Source: JAJPXC01 sp964510535 (GTDB taxonomy: Bacteria; Bacteroidota; Bacteroidia; Bacteroidales; Muribaculaceae). Taken from it: 64,000 nucleotides of DNA. The stretch is taken from assembly GCA_964510535.1 (NCBI GenBank), contig CAZECG010000004.1, positions 46,634 to 110,633 on the forward strand, written 5' to 3'. This document shows, in pieces, positions 25,912-35,573 of the stretch (positions are counted from its first letter, which is position 1; the number at the start of each line of letters is the position of its first letter). The notes under the pieces are model-generated. The model had not been told where the DNA came from. It ran no database searches and saw nothing but the letters and a program-made list of their open reading frames with translations. Both the position numbers and the translations under genes were made by a program.

Positions 25912-28101
25912 ATGACTAAATATCCGTTCATCCTATCGGTAATGTTTGCCACTTGTTTTGTGCAGTTGAATGCCAAAAACGATATGGTCTCGGCTGTCGA
26001 GCCTTATGTATTTCCTGCAAATAGGCCTAAATTGGCGGCAGAAATGATTTTCTTGCCCGATGGATTGAGTTATCTCACACTCTCCTCTGATGGAACAAAT
26101 GTGTCAAGATATAGCACGGAAAAAGGTGAATATATTGAAACTATACTCGACGTTACAAAAACGCGGACAAATCAAATTGATAAGATAGAAGGTTTTATTT
26201 TGAGCGATAATGGAGAGAAATTGTTGGTCTATACTGATAGTGAACCTGTTTATCGCAACTCGTTTAAAGCCCGGTATTATCTGTTTGAAATTAAAAGGAA
26301 TATACTGAAGCGTTTATCTGAAAAATTTGATCATCAACAAATCCCATCATTTTCACCTGATGGCCGAATGGTGGCTTTTACTGCTGATAATAATATATAT
26401 ATAAAAAAACTCGACTATGATAATGAAGTCGCCGTGACTACTGACGGTAAGCTCAATTCAATACTTAACGGTGTACCCGATTGGACTTATCAAGAAGAAT
26501 TTTCCACATTATCATCAATGAGTTGGGCACCTGACAATTCGGCTCTCTGTTACGTCAAATATGACGAGACTGCTGTTCCTGTCTATGGGTTCCCCATATA
26601 TGAAGGTGCTTGTGAGGCTAAGGCCGACTATGCTCTTTATCCCGGTCAATTCAGTTATAAATATCCGATGGCCGGACAGCCTAATTCATCTGTCTCCGTC
26701 TATTGTTACAATATTGATAACCGTACTACAAAAAAAATTGCGGTTCCTACCGCCAATATGGAATATATCCCGCGGATTGCATATGCTTATTCACCGGAAC
26801 GTCTGATGGTGGTGACGCTCAATCGCGCCCAAAACAAAATGGAGATTTATGCTGCGAATCCCAAATCGACTGTGGCGCATCCGATTCTCACCGAAACATC
26901 TGACACTTGGATCTCTCCGTCGTCATACGAGCAGATTTCATGGCAACCCGAGGGCTTTGTCATGCAGTCCCAGCGAACCGGGTATAACCACCTGTATCTA
27001 TACGCATATAATGGCACTCAACAGCGGCAATTGACATCGGGTCAATGGAACGTTACTGCCTATTATGGAAAGGATCAGATTGGGAATCATTACTTTCAAT
27101 CGACATCTTCCGGACCGCTCAACCGTGTCGTTTCAAAAGTCGATGCTAAAGGCAGAGTGAGTGATTTGTCATCCAATTCCGGTGTAGCTTCGGCTTGCTT
27201 TTCGCCAGGGATGTCGTATTACACGCTTTCATCAAGTGACGCTGTGACACCACCATCTCAGATTTTATTTAATCGAAAAGGCAAATCGCTCAGGATTTTA
27301 GAAAATAATGACTCGTTGCGTGCGATTGCCCACACACTTCCCGTAAAGGAATTTTTCACGGTTCAAAGTGATGGCGTTGAGCTTAACGGCTATATGATTA
27401 AACCGGTCGGTTTCGACGTAAACCGCAAGTATCCGGTGATAATGTGGCAATATAGCGGTCCAGGTTCGCAGCAAGTGCTTAACAGATGGCAGCTTGATTG
27501 GGATACCGCAGCTGCGATGAATGGCTTCGCTGTCGTTTGCGTGGATGGTAGAGGTACTGGAGGGCGTGAAAGAGCTTTTGAAACATCTGTTTATAAAAAG
27601 CTTGGCAAACTCGAAACAATAGATCAGATTAACGCAGCACGTTATGTGGCATCACTTCCGTGGGTTGATGCCGATTGCATAGGTATTGCCGGATGGAGTT
27701 ATGGCGGCTATGAATCGTTGATGTGTGCGTCAGCAGCGGGTGAGAATCCTTTTGCAGCCGCCGTGGCCATTGCACCTGTCACCGATTGGCGGTACTATGA
27801 CACGGTATACTCTGAACGCTATATGTTGACACCGAGCGAAAATGAAACAGGCTATAACGAGTCAGCCCCTGTCAACCGTGTGTTTAATGTCAACTGCCCG
27901 TTGCTTATCATGTCGGGAACAGCTGATGATAATGTTCACCTATCAAACACCATGGAGTATGTGTCACGGCTTATATCTGCAAAGAAATTATGTGACATGA
28001 TGTTGTTCCCGAATATGAATCATTCCATAAACCAGTGTGGAGCGCGTGGAGTAGTATATGGGAAAATGTTAGACTTCTTTAGTAAAAATCTAAGAAAATG
28101 A
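25912..28101 (+). CDS. Dipeptidyl peptidase IV (S9 family)
   Basis: A 729-residue exported serine peptidase that cuts Xaa-Pro/Ala dipeptides from peptide N-termini. Signal peptide is about 1-21 (MTKYPFILSVMFATCFVQLNA). Residues 35-470 form the DPP-IV beta-propeller (FSPDGRMVAFTADNNIYIKK; substrate-binding Glu pair in DWTYQEEF). The alpha/beta hydrolase domain has the triad S596 in GWSYGG, an Asp at about 672-673 in SGTADDNVH and H704 in NMNHS. It is probably periplasmic. The stop overlaps the next start by 4 nt (ATGA). Confidence 0.95.
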   Translation: MTKYPFILSVMFATCFVQLNAKNDMVSAVEPYVFPANRPKLAAEMIFLPDGLSYLTLSSDGTNVSRYSTEKGEYIETILDVTKTRTNQIDKIEGFILSDNGEKLLVYTDSEPVYRNSFKARYYLFEIKRNILKRLSEKFDHQQIPSFSPDGRMVAFTADNNIYIKKLDYDNEVAVTTDGKLNSILNGVPDWTYQEEFSTLSSMSWAPDNSALCYVKYDETAVPVYGFPIYEGACEAKADYALYPGQFSYKYPMAGQPNSSVSVYCYNIDNRTTKKIAVPTANMEYIPRIAYAYSPERLMVVTLNRAQNKMEIYAANPKSTVAHPILTETSDTWISPSSYEQISWQPEGFVMQSQRTGYNHLYLYAYNGTQQRQLTSGQWNVTAYYGKDQIGNHYFQSTSSGPLNRVVSKVDAKGRVSDLSSNSGVASACFSPGMSYYTLSSSDAVTPPSQILFNRKGKSLRILENNDSLRAIAHTLPVKEFFTVQSDGVELNGYMIKPVGFDVNRKYPVIMWQYSGPGSQQVLNRWQLDWDTAAAMNGFAVVCVDGRGTGGRERAFETSVYKKLGKLETIDQINAARYVASLPWVDADCIGIAGWSYGGYESLMCASAAGENPFAAAVAIAPVTDWRYYDTVYSERYMLTPSENETGYNESAPVNRVFNVNCPLLIMSGTADDNVHLSNTMEYVSRLISAKKLCDMMLFPNMNHSINQCGARGVVYGKMLDFFSKNLRK

Positions 28102-29435
28102 GCGCGGACGAAGTGCGTAATGACATAAGTCATGCCATTCGAGGCCTTTGGAGTAATTGGGCATTGTCATTAGGCATGATTATTCTTGTCAATATGTTTT
28201 CGTTATGGGTCGCTAAACGTTGGATTCCTTTGGTTACATTCGGCAATGCCCTTGTCCTCTACTCCACTATAAGGTTTGCGCGGGAATCACGGTTGCAGTT
28301 ATGTAATCGCATTGTTTATCTGTCGATGCTTACGTTGTTTTGGTCTGGAGCCGTCATGGTGGTGATTAATCTGCTTGTTTCAAAATCATTGATTGTCACA
28401 TCCTTCACTTATACTCCGTTTAATCCGCAGATTCCCTACATCAATATTTTGGTACTTGGCCCTGTTGCCGCGATTGTTACCGGTTGGAGCCTGTTTCGGG
28501 GCAGGGAACAATACTTTTGTAAGAATTGTCGGATACTATATGGCGAAGCTGCTGAAAGAGGTGTTTCGGGAAATATGTTCAAGCAAGAGAGTGAATATCT
28601 TGTCTGGATGTTTTTCGGAATGTCATTCTTGATTACGATATGTGAATACGTTTACTATTTCGTATTTTATATTAACGTGAATCTTAATTCCCCCGACAAG
28701 TTCTTTTTCGTTTGGATACCGACAATATTGTATGGCGGTTCTCTGATATTGCTGGGTATAAGATATGCCGGATTATGGGCATACTACTCAAAAGATATAC
28801 ATGGTAGTCATATCCATCAAGAGCGGATGTCAGTCATTCGTTATCTTATCATTTGCGGCGATGACATTTATCTTAATATCCCTGAGCCCAATAGTGATTC
28901 AATCGGCTTTGAGGAAGAACGTGTTGACACTCCGGCTCACCTCTCCCTGCCGTATAAAGAAAATGTTAGCGATTACGACGCTGAAGTTTGGTTTAGGGAT
29001 CTGACAGGCGTAAGCCCTGCATTGATGCGATATCTATATGCCAGTGACCGATTCAACATCGGCGGTAAAATCATCCATTTCGGGTGTGTGCTCGACTCAG
29101 TCGACGATTTGAACGGCTCGCCTTGTTTGGGAGAGTGGATTTCTCTCGGGACATTGCAGCGGTTGACCAGCGAAGGGCGTGTGTCGCCGCTTCTTTGTGC
29201 TGAAATTGACCGCATCTATCAGATTACTATGGCTTGGAAATCATACGATTGTCATGGCTACAGACTTTATGATATAAAGAATTATAAACCGACATTCCGT
29301 TTACGCGATTTTCGCAATTGGGATGTAGATTATAATGATTCTAATTGGCTTTTCGTTGCCTTAAACAACGAAGATAAACCATTCTTTAGAGTCAAGAGGC
29401 TTTGGCGTAAATTCATTAAAGGAATGTGTGACTGA
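28098..29435 (+). CDS. Multi-pass membrane protein with CxxC motif, unknown
   Basis: A 445-residue protein not recognised. It has about six hydrophobic segments (roughly 22-38, 42-58, 72-95, 118-134, 165-190, 203-222), then a soluble, probably cytoplasmic half of about 215 residues with many aromatic and acidic residues. Between segments four and five is YFCKNCRILYGEA, a CxxC that could bind metal. The C-terminal end is basic (FRVKRLWRKFIKGM). It is coupled on both sides: 4-nt overlap with the DPP-IV gene and 1-nt overlap with miaA (TGATG), so its expression is tied to both. Function unknown. Confidence 0.8.
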   Translation: MSADEVRNDISHAIRGLWSNWALSLGMIILVNMFSLWVAKRWIPLVTFGNALVLYSTIRFARESRLQLCNRIVYLSMLTLFWSGAVMVVINLLVSKSLIVTSFTYTPFNPQIPYINILVLGPVAAIVTGWSLFRGREQYFCKNCRILYGEAAERGVSGNMFKQESEYLVWMFFGMSFLITICEYVYYFVFYINVNLNSPDKFFFVWIPTILYGGSLILLGIRYAGLWAYYSKDIHGSHIHQERMSVIRYLIICGDDIYLNIPEPNSDSIGFEEERVDTPAHLSLPYKENVSDYDAEVWFRDLTGVSPALMRYLYASDRFNIGGKIIHFGCVLDSVDDLNGSPCLGEWISLGTLQRLTSEGRVSPLLCAEIDRIYQITMAWKSYDCHGYRLYDIKNYKPTFRLRDFRNWDVDYNDSNWLFVALNNEDKPFFRVKRLWRKFIKGMCD

Positions 29436-30367
29436 TGAACGGCTCTGTCAATTGTTCGTTACTTGCCGTTACGGGACCAACGGCTTCCGGAAAAACTCGT
29501 CGCGCTGTCGCGCTGTCGCGCGAGTTTAACGGCGAGATTATCAGTGCCGATTCGCGTCAGGTTTATCGTGGAATGGATTTGGGTACCGGCAAAGACCTTG
29601 AAGAATATGCCGATGTCCCTTATCACCTCATTGATATTGTACCTGCCGGCACGAAATACAATTTATATCGATTCCTTCATGATTATTCCGATGCGCGTGC
29701 TCAGATAGCGGCGCACGGTAAGTTGCCAGTGATTTGTGGCGGTACGGGAATGTATCTTGAGGCTGCGCTCAATGGACTTTGCCTTCCTCAAGTCCCTGAA
29801 AATGTGGAACTACGGCAATCTCTCGAAGGAAAATCTCTCGATGAGCTGACATCTATTCTATCGTCGTTGAAAACCTTGCACAACTTCACTGATGTCGATA
29901 CCTGCAAGCGGGCAATAAGAGCCATTGAGATTCAGAAGTATTATGAAGATAATCCGGAACTTGCGACTGCTGTAACTCCATCTCCAGAACGCGCCGCTGT
30001 GATAATCGGCATTGACATAGACCGGGAAACCAGGCGCGAACGCATTAGTGCGCGTTTGCGCCAACGATTGTCTGATGGGATGATTCATGAAGTTGAATCG
30101 CTTCTCGCATCGGGTATACCTGCTGATGATTTGATATATTATGGGTTGGAATATAAATTTCTGACACTCTTCATTATTGGCCGATTAAGTAGGGAGGAGA
30201 TGGAAAGCAAACTTGAAATAGCTATCCATCAATTCGCTAAACGTCAGATGACGTGGTTCAGAGGCATGGAGCATCGAGGATTTAAAATTAACTGGTTGCC
30301 TTGGGATATGCCGACTGACGAATTTGTCGGGAATGTCAGGTCAATAATCAATCAATCTGGATTATGA
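29435..30367 (+). CDS. miaA: tRNA dimethylallyltransferase
   Basis: A 310-residue enzyme that adds a dimethylallyl group to A37 of tRNAs reading UNN codons. Walker A is GPTASGKT at about 14-21. Family motifs include the substrate-site SADSRQVYRGMDLGTGK, the PYHLIDIV segment, VICGGTGMYLEA and DVDTCKRAIRAIE. Near the end, QFAKRQMTWFR is the conserved tRNA-contacting stretch. Length is normal. It is coupled to neighbours by a 1-nt overlap upstream and a 4-nt overlap downstream. Some Bacteroidetes carry two miaA copies; whether this is the only one here cannot be seen. Confidence 0.96.
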   Translation: MNGSVNCSLLAVTGPTASGKTRRAVALSREFNGEIISADSRQVYRGMDLGTGKDLEEYADVPYHLIDIVPAGTKYNLYRFLHDYSDARAQIAAHGKLPVICGGTGMYLEAALNGLCLPQVPENVELRQSLEGKSLDELTSILSSLKTLHNFTDVDTCKRAIRAIEIQKYYEDNPELATAVTPSPERAAVIIGIDIDRETRRERISARLRQRLSDGMIHEVESLLASGIPADDLIYYGLEYKFLTLFIIGRLSREEMESKLEIAIHQFAKRQMTWFRGMEHRGFKINWLPWDMPTDEFVGNVRSIINQSGL

Positions 30368-31347
30368 TAGCCATACAAAGATATATACTGGGTATGGTGT
30401 TGTCGCTTGTCTGCAGTAATGCGTTTGCTGTGACATTCAATCGGTTCATTGACGGCGACACTATTGCACCCGGCGACGGCTTGACATTTGATATGCGTGC
30501 CGGGCTTGCCCTGGCGACGGTGGAGGTGCGCGGTTCGGTAGCGGACAATAAGGACGGCCATGGTCTGTCCAAGTCGTGGTGGGGAATAGGTTGGCGTAAT
30601 AATACTTCCGATAGTCTGACGGTCAAAGTCGGATGGGGCAATACCGCTTATGCCACCGACTACGATGTGCGTTATTTACGATTGTCGGTTGAGCGTAATG
30701 ATTCTTTGCTTTGGTCATCTGATATTGTTAAAGAAATCAATTTGGCACGAGGAGGCAACTCCATCTTCCTCCTATTCACCCCTGACGGGATGCTTAGCAT
30801 AGACATTGGTAACCGTTATCTCAGCAATGTGACCTCAGATATATGTGTCGGTGGATTCCCATGCGGTCAAGTATCCGTTTCAGGGAGTGATAAATTCAGT
30901 ATAACGAGGGCGATTATAAGGGAGGATGTCGATCCGAAACCGATGCTTATGACCGATTGGACTGTCGATTCCATAATGGACTATATAGCGTCATCCAATG
31001 ACCCTTTAGAGGCCGTTTGGGAATATCTTGATAGAGATAATGACACTTCGCTCGCTGTTATGGGCGGGCGATACATCCTGGCAACGGTTAAAAACGGCCG
31101 TGGTTATGACATTATATATCTCGGCGGGGCGGTCACAATGTCCCACTTATGGAACCCCTGCATGAAAAAAGGAGAGCTAATCCCGACTATATTCGTTAAT
31201 GATTTCAACCTCGTGTGGTATGATTCCCTTATGGCACGAATGGGTAGAGATGATGAAATAAATGCATTTGTGACTGACAATAGCATTCTGACACTTCGAT
31301 TTCCCCTCTTGTCAACTCAGTTGAGATTCTCCCGAAAACGCTTTTGA
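30364..31347 (+). CDS. Secreted protein of unknown function
   Basis: A 327-residue protein with signal peptide MIAIQRYILGMVLSLVCSNAFA cut at about 22 and a beta-rich mature part. The first 180 residues (FNRFIDGDTIAPGDGLTFDM, WWGIGWRNNTSDSLTVKVGWG) look like a jelly-roll, lectin-type sandwich; a second segment at about 195-300 is alpha/beta (DWTVDSIMDYIASS). No catalytic motif is recognised. It is periplasmic or surface. It overlaps miaA by 4 nt and ends the coupled chain that starts with DPP-IV. Confidence 0.75.
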   Translation: MIAIQRYILGMVLSLVCSNAFAVTFNRFIDGDTIAPGDGLTFDMRAGLALATVEVRGSVADNKDGHGLSKSWWGIGWRNNTSDSLTVKVGWGNTAYATDYDVRYLRLSVERNDSLLWSSDIVKEINLARGGNSIFLLFTPDGMLSIDIGNRYLSNVTSDICVGGFPCGQVSVSGSDKFSITRAIIREDVDPKPMLMTDWTVDSIMDYIASSNDPLEAVWEYLDRDNDTSLAVMGGRYILATVKNGRGYDIIYLGGAVTMSHLWNPCMKKGELIPTIFVNDFNLVWYDSLMARMGRDDEINAFVTDNSILTLRFPLLSTQLRFSRKRF

Positions 31348-31359
31348 AAAATGGCTTTA

Positions 31360-31806
31360 TCAAAAAGCCGTGTGTATTTCTCCTGTCGAGATGGTGTAGG
31401 TCAGTGCCGTGTCAAAAAGTCCTACCTCATATTGTCGCGCGTCACGGTTGAGTTCATAGACTGAGTTTAGACTTTCTGTTTCCTCAAGATATTGATATAG
31501 TGTTGGCGGTAGCTCATCGAACAGTAAAACCTGCGGCAAAGTCGCTCCCTCACCGTCTATTGAACACCAGGCATATGAACCATCAAATTTAATAGACGGC
31601 CCATTCTTGATTTTTACATAATACTGTCCGTTGTTTTCCGAATAGCTTTCCACCGATGATGACGGGAAATACTCTGATACGAAATTGGCTATCGGCGACG
31701 GTAAATCGCCCCATTTGCTGTCACTGCAACCTGTCAAAGGCATAATTATAGACATAATTGTCAAAATTGCAGAAGCTAAAGCCCTTACAAATCGTTTCTT
31801 GCTCAT
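31360..31806 (-). CDS. PepSY-like (DUF2874-type) lipoprotein
   Basis: A 148-residue exported lipoprotein. The start MSKKRFVRALAS at 31806 gives a proper signal sequence with lipobox PLTGC (Cys near 27); longer in-frame starts add a non-signal extension. The mature part has one to two PepSY-like repeats: SPIANFVSEYFPSSSVESYSEN, YYVKIKNGPSIKFDGSYAW and a second shorter repeat. Such proteins are common in gut Bacteroidetes and are thought to inhibit proteases or bind ligands, unproven here. It converges with the unknown secreted protein gene 12 bp away. Confidence 0.78.
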   Translation of the reverse strand: MSKKRFVRALASAILTIMSIIMPLTGCSDSKWGDLPSPIANFVSEYFPSSSVESYSENNGQYYVKIKNGPSIKFDGSYAWCSIDGEGATLPQVLLFDELPPTLYQYLEETESLNSVYELNRDARQYEVGLFDTALTYTISTGEIHTAF

Positions 31807-31926
31807 GCCAATATTAAAAGGTGAATTTCCCATTCTATTATCAGTTTCCGTGTCCATTATTTTAAAAATTTATTCTGACTATTTAACAAATGGCAGACAA
31901 TTGTTGTTCATGCCATAGTTGATAAA

Positions 31927-31958
31927 AATGGCCGGTCTCGCAATTGAGGCCGGCCATT
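31927..31958 (-). terminator. Intrinsic terminator of the amidase operon
   Basis: A 13-bp stem (one G-U pair) of AATGGCCGGTCTC type around a 6-nt loop, followed on the minus strand by TTTTTATC. It sits 39 bp after the amidase stop. Confidence 0.85.
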
Positions 31959-31996
31959 AGTTTGAATTAGTTTATATCAGTTGTGTCTCAGATGGG

Positions 31997-34558
31997 TTAT
32001 CTTATGAATTTTAGAACCGAATTGCCTGATGCCGTTGTCGCTTTCGCAACGTAAACGCCTTGCGGAAGTTGAGCTACGCTGAGAACCGGCCCATTGCCGT
32101 ATGCCACTTTCTGTCCAGCCATGTTGAATACCTCAATGGCCGCTGGTGATTGAGCGTTGACAATTACTGACACGCCATTATAAGCGACATTGACATTTGA
32201 TTCCGTGCCGGTTACGTTCTCGACACCGCTTGAGGGGATTACGATGTCGGTAATTTTTGCAGTGCGAGTGTAGTTTTCGCTATCCCACACTCCGTAGCCG
32301 AGTTCATCAAAATTGATTGCGCCGTCCCAGAACTGATAAGCTTGTGACTCGTCTTCGGGGTCGATATCCTCGTGAATCATGAAGAAACTGTCGAAGTATG
32401 CAGGAACTCCGAGCTCGTCAGTACCGGTGAAAGTTGCCCATGTGTCGTTCTTCAAATCCCAGTGGAGCAAACGCCAACCTCTAAAATCTATTGTCATCTC
32501 AGGGTCGCGGTATTTAAGACCGCCGGATTTGCTGTTGCAGCGTAGGCGGATGCCGATAGTGTTGTTAGAAGCATCTCCGTAAACCCATGCGGTCACAACC
32601 GAATTTATATTATTGATTGGCAGGTCGAGGCCGCCTTTCCAATACTCGCGTATGTTCCAGGTCGGGGTAGACGCGCCCATGTCAAAGACATATGTCATCT
32701 TCATCGAACCTGGATCTCCTTTCTTGTAGCTGAGAGTGCTCGATTCAAGTTTTGAGTCATCTATTATGATACCCTTTGTCGAACCTGAGCCACCGGGTGC
32801 CCACCATGAGCCGGTTGTGTTGCAATCCCACAATGTGGTATAGCTTGTTTGAGCGCGGTATTCTGAGAGGAATCTGAAGTACATCTTGTCGGCAACGTTT
32901 CCTGAAAGGTCGGTCAAGCCGGCGTTGATAGTTACGAGGAACGCTTTGTCCAGCGGAAGGTCTTCATCGAGGTAATATTGGATTACTGAGCGACTGCGGA
33001 TGACTGCATGGGTTAATGTACCGGAATAAGTGTTTCCGGCTGCATCTGTTACTGTCAAGCAGTCAGCGTTTTTATCATCATTCCAATTCAGCTCTTCGTT
33101 AAATTCAACACCGATAACCGGACGATGTGTAAACACTGCATCTCCATCGGTAGCCGGGTAGGTATTGACGATGTAGGGTGCCTCAAAGTCTGGTTCTGCC
33201 ATTGTGAACGTCAACGTGTAGTCGCCGCCTTCTGTGCCGTCACCATCACCGTCGAGCTTTTGGCCTGTCAGGGAGTTCTTAGCAACGTCACCGCTAATTG
33301 TGATAGTGTAATCCCAAAGCGGTTCAAGTTTGGATAGATCGACAACTAAAGTGTAGTCATTTCTCCATGTAAGGCTGACATCGCCGTTGTTGTTGATTGA
33401 GAACGCATTCTCTACCGATGTGCGATCCATGTTGCGAGAGAAGGTTATCGTCAATGGGTAGATAGGCGATACCGCTTCAAGGTTGTCAAGTGAAATCGCA
33501 TCTATTTTGGCCGGGGCTATATTAGTCATTTCGACATCGAGATATGTCACATAGTCGGCTGTCGTCCCGCCTCCGCTTTTGATTGTGGCTTGGGTGGTCA
33601 TTGGGTCAAATCCGTCACACTCAAATTTTACCTCTACTGTATCGCCGGGTGTTAATCCTTCGAAATAGTAAAAACCATTGTGTATAAGGTCGGGGTTGTT
33701 AGTGTAGGATTTAAATGTCGATTCCCATGTGTCAGTAGTGTAGCTGCGGTCGCCTACGGTTACTTTTGCCCCGTTTATAGGCTGCTGATTCTCAGAGTTG
33801 CGTATAACTCCGGTCAGAGTGGTGGTGACGGGACGTTCCAGCCCGCGGTATTGGAGCAGTGAGTGGAACGCAGCCAACGCTTCGAGACGTTTGTAGTCAT
33901 CGTTTATGTTGCGTTGCTGTTGTTCTGCGATAGTGTGGTAGCCGCCTTCGCTCAGCAGTGACGGCATGGTTGAACGTCTGTTGACCGACAGGTACGGATA
34001 TTGGTTAGTATGAGTTTGCGGTGTCCGGTCATAGAAACAACGGTCGTGCCAGTTCCCGCGTGAGCCAACTCTCATCACTCCCTTGAGGTTCGGTTCGAGA
34101 AAACTGCCGAACGCCTTGCCGCCATTAGGGGTCTTTTCTATTTCAACGCCATCCTTACGCCATCCGCCGAACAATGTGACAATCGTGTTTTCGTTTGCGC
34201 CTGCGTCAGAGTGTATTGAATAATAGAAGTCCGCACCCCATGCGTTGGCCATATCGCTGCGTTCCTCGAGCGATACGGTCTCATTGTCGGTGTAGCGGCA
34301 GAGTTTGATGTTATCGGGATTAACATCCGTGTAGGTCGTCAGATACTCCTGTATCGCGAGTGCCACACGCAGTGTCTTTTGAGCTTCGGAATAGCCCCAC
34401 ATTCCTTGATTCTCTCGTCCCGAGTGCCCCGGGTCGATAAAAAGTTTGAAATCACCCCATCCGTTGACTTCGGCTGCGGAGACATTTATCGGCAATGTCA
34501 TTGCTGCCATTGCGGCTGCTATTGCGCCGCGGCTTATTATAGTGGCTAATTTTTTCAT
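31997..34558 (-). CDS. Secreted N-acetylmuramoyl-L-alanine amidase, multidomain, T9SS-sorted
   Basis: An 853-residue exported protein with a signal peptide of about 28 residues. Amidase_3 spans about 36-237, with zinc ligands H45 (DPGHSG), E58 and H116 (SIHSDAG) and catalytic E204 (LLSEGGYH). A carboxypeptidase-regulatory-like beta domain follows at about 246-340 (LTGVIRNSENQQPINGAKV), then Big_5-type Ig domains at about 350-580 and a jelly-roll, carbohydrate-binding-like module at about 590-780. The end is a type IX sorting domain (AAIEVFNMAGQKVAYGNG, LPQGVYVAKA, VLKFIR). It should cleave peptide stems from glycan strands outside the cell, either its own or a competitor's. It lies 8 bp behind the PD40 gene. 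Confidence 0.88.
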   Translation of the reverse strand: MKKLATIISRGAIAAAMAAMTLPINVSAAEVNGWGDFKLFIDPGHSGRENQGMWGYSEAQKTLRVALAIQEYLTTYTDVNPDNIKLCRYTDNETVSLEERSDMANAWGADFYYSIHSDAGANENTIVTLFGGWRKDGVEIEKTPNGGKAFGSFLEPNLKGVMRVGSRGNWHDRCFYDRTPQTHTNQYPYLSVNRRSTMPSLLSEGGYHTIAEQQQRNINDDYKRLEALAAFHSLLQYRGLERPVTTTLTGVIRNSENQQPINGAKVTVGDRSYTTDTWESTFKSYTNNPDLIHNGFYYFEGLTPGDTVEVKFECDGFDPMTTQATIKSGGGTTADYVTYLDVEMTNIAPAKIDAISLDNLEAVSPIYPLTITFSRNMDRTSVENAFSINNNGDVSLTWRNDYTLVVDLSKLEPLWDYTITISGDVAKNSLTGQKLDGDGDGTEGGDYTLTFTMAEPDFEAPYIVNTYPATDGDAVFTHRPVIGVEFNEELNWNDDKNADCLTVTDAAGNTYSGTLTHAVIRSRSVIQYYLDEDLPLDKAFLVTINAGLTDLSGNVADKMYFRFLSEYRAQTSYTTLWDCNTTGSWWAPGGSGSTKGIIIDDSKLESSTLSYKKGDPGSMKMTYVFDMGASTPTWNIREYWKGGLDLPINNINSVVTAWVYGDASNNTIGIRLRCNSKSGGLKYRDPEMTIDFRGWRLLHWDLKNDTWATFTGTDELGVPAYFDSFFMIHEDIDPEDESQAYQFWDGAINFDELGYGVWDSENYTRTAKITDIVIPSSGVENVTGTESNVNVAYNGVSVIVNAQSPAAIEVFNMAGQKVAYGNGPVLSVAQLPQGVYVAKATTASGNSVLKFIR

Positions 34559-34566
34559 TGCTTGGT

Positions 34567-35403
34567 TTAGTATTTAAGGTTAATGACATAGATAGAAGCG
34601 TCGTTGGCGTTTTCAAATGCCACTTTTGTTCCATCGGGTGACACTGCAGGTGTCAATGGAATTACATCGGTCGAACCTGTCAGTAGGTACTCTTGATTGT
34701 TCTCGATATTAATCGCAAAGAGGTCTGATGACGTGAAACGCTGGCCGTCATCATTGACTCTTGTGACAATCAACGATTTGCCATCGGGCAACCAAGTGGG
34801 GTGAGAACCGGAACAAACTTGTTTCAAGCCGCTTCCGTCGGCATTGATGACCATTACACCTTGTCCGGGGATTTGGAATGCCACCTTACTCCCGTCGGGT
34901 GACAGAGCCGGGTTGATTACCATTTTGCCTGCATAGGATTTAAGTGCGGCGATTTTTGCTGTTGCGCCGGCTGCGTCATTGGCCATGATGTCATAGACAG
35001 TGTTGGTGGTAGTCCATGACGGAATCGAACGTGATGTCTTGACCTTTATGGCTTTGCCGTCGGCGACATTCCACGCTTTCATTTCCCTCTTGACCGAGTT
35101 TCCGTTAATTGCCATAGAGCGACCCATTATTTGTTTTCCGTCACTGCTCCACGCCATCTTGTACCCGGCCCCGCGGTCGGCTGTCAGCTTTGTCAATGCT
35201 GTCCCATCGGCATTGGCAACGAGGATGCCTGTGTAATTGTCGGTGGTGACTGCGATTTTGTCTCCTGACGGTGACCATACCGGGGCCATTAGCCCGCTCT
35301 TGCACTCGATTAATTTCTGAGGTTGTGACGCTGACCGGGGCTGTGCCGATGCCAATAACCCCGCCAAGCATATTGTCATAACCGTCAATAGATGCTTTTT
35401 CAT
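34567..35403 (-). CDS. TolB-like PD40 beta-propeller, exported
   Basis: A 278-residue exported protein with signal peptide MKKHLLTVMTICLAGLLASA. It has four to five PD40-type blades, each with a W/SPDG-K core: APVWSPSGDKIAVTT, KMAWSSDGKQIM, NPALSPDGSKVAFQIPG, HPTWLPDGKSLIV and TPAVSPDGTKVAFEN. This is the propeller half of TolB without its N-terminal domain, so it is probably a binding or scaffold protein in the periplasm. It is immediately upstream of the amidase, suggesting shared envelope function. Confidence 0.85.
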   Translation of the reverse strand: MKKHLLTVMTICLAGLLASAQPRSASQPQKLIECKSGLMAPVWSPSGDKIAVTTDNYTGILVANADGTALTKLTADRGAGYKMAWSSDGKQIMGRSMAINGNSVKREMKAWNVADGKAIKVKTSRSIPSWTTTNTVYDIMANDAAGATAKIAALKSYAGKMVINPALSPDGSKVAFQIPGQGVMVINADGSGLKQVCSGSHPTWLPDGKSLIVTRVNDDGQRFTSSDLFAINIENNQEYLLTGSTDVIPLTPAVSPDGTKVAFENANDASIYVINLKY

Positions 35404-35516
35404 GTGATAATTGGTAATTAGTGTTAGTTAACAACGTAAAAGTAGCGAAAATTTGTCATTGATATTTAAAATGGCTTAATCTTTTGCGAATATTTATATA
35501 TTTTCACATATATTGC

Positions 35517-35524
35517 TATCTTTG
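35517..35524 (+). promoter_or_regulatory. -7 box (TATCTTTG) of the outer-membrane protein gene
   Basis: TATCTTTG followed by C lies 50 nt before the ATG at 35574. A TTTG upstream is too far away (30 nt). Confidence 0.42.
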
Positions 35525-35573
35525 CTGCACAATAATTAACTCTATATTCTTAATCATTTCACTAACTATTGCA

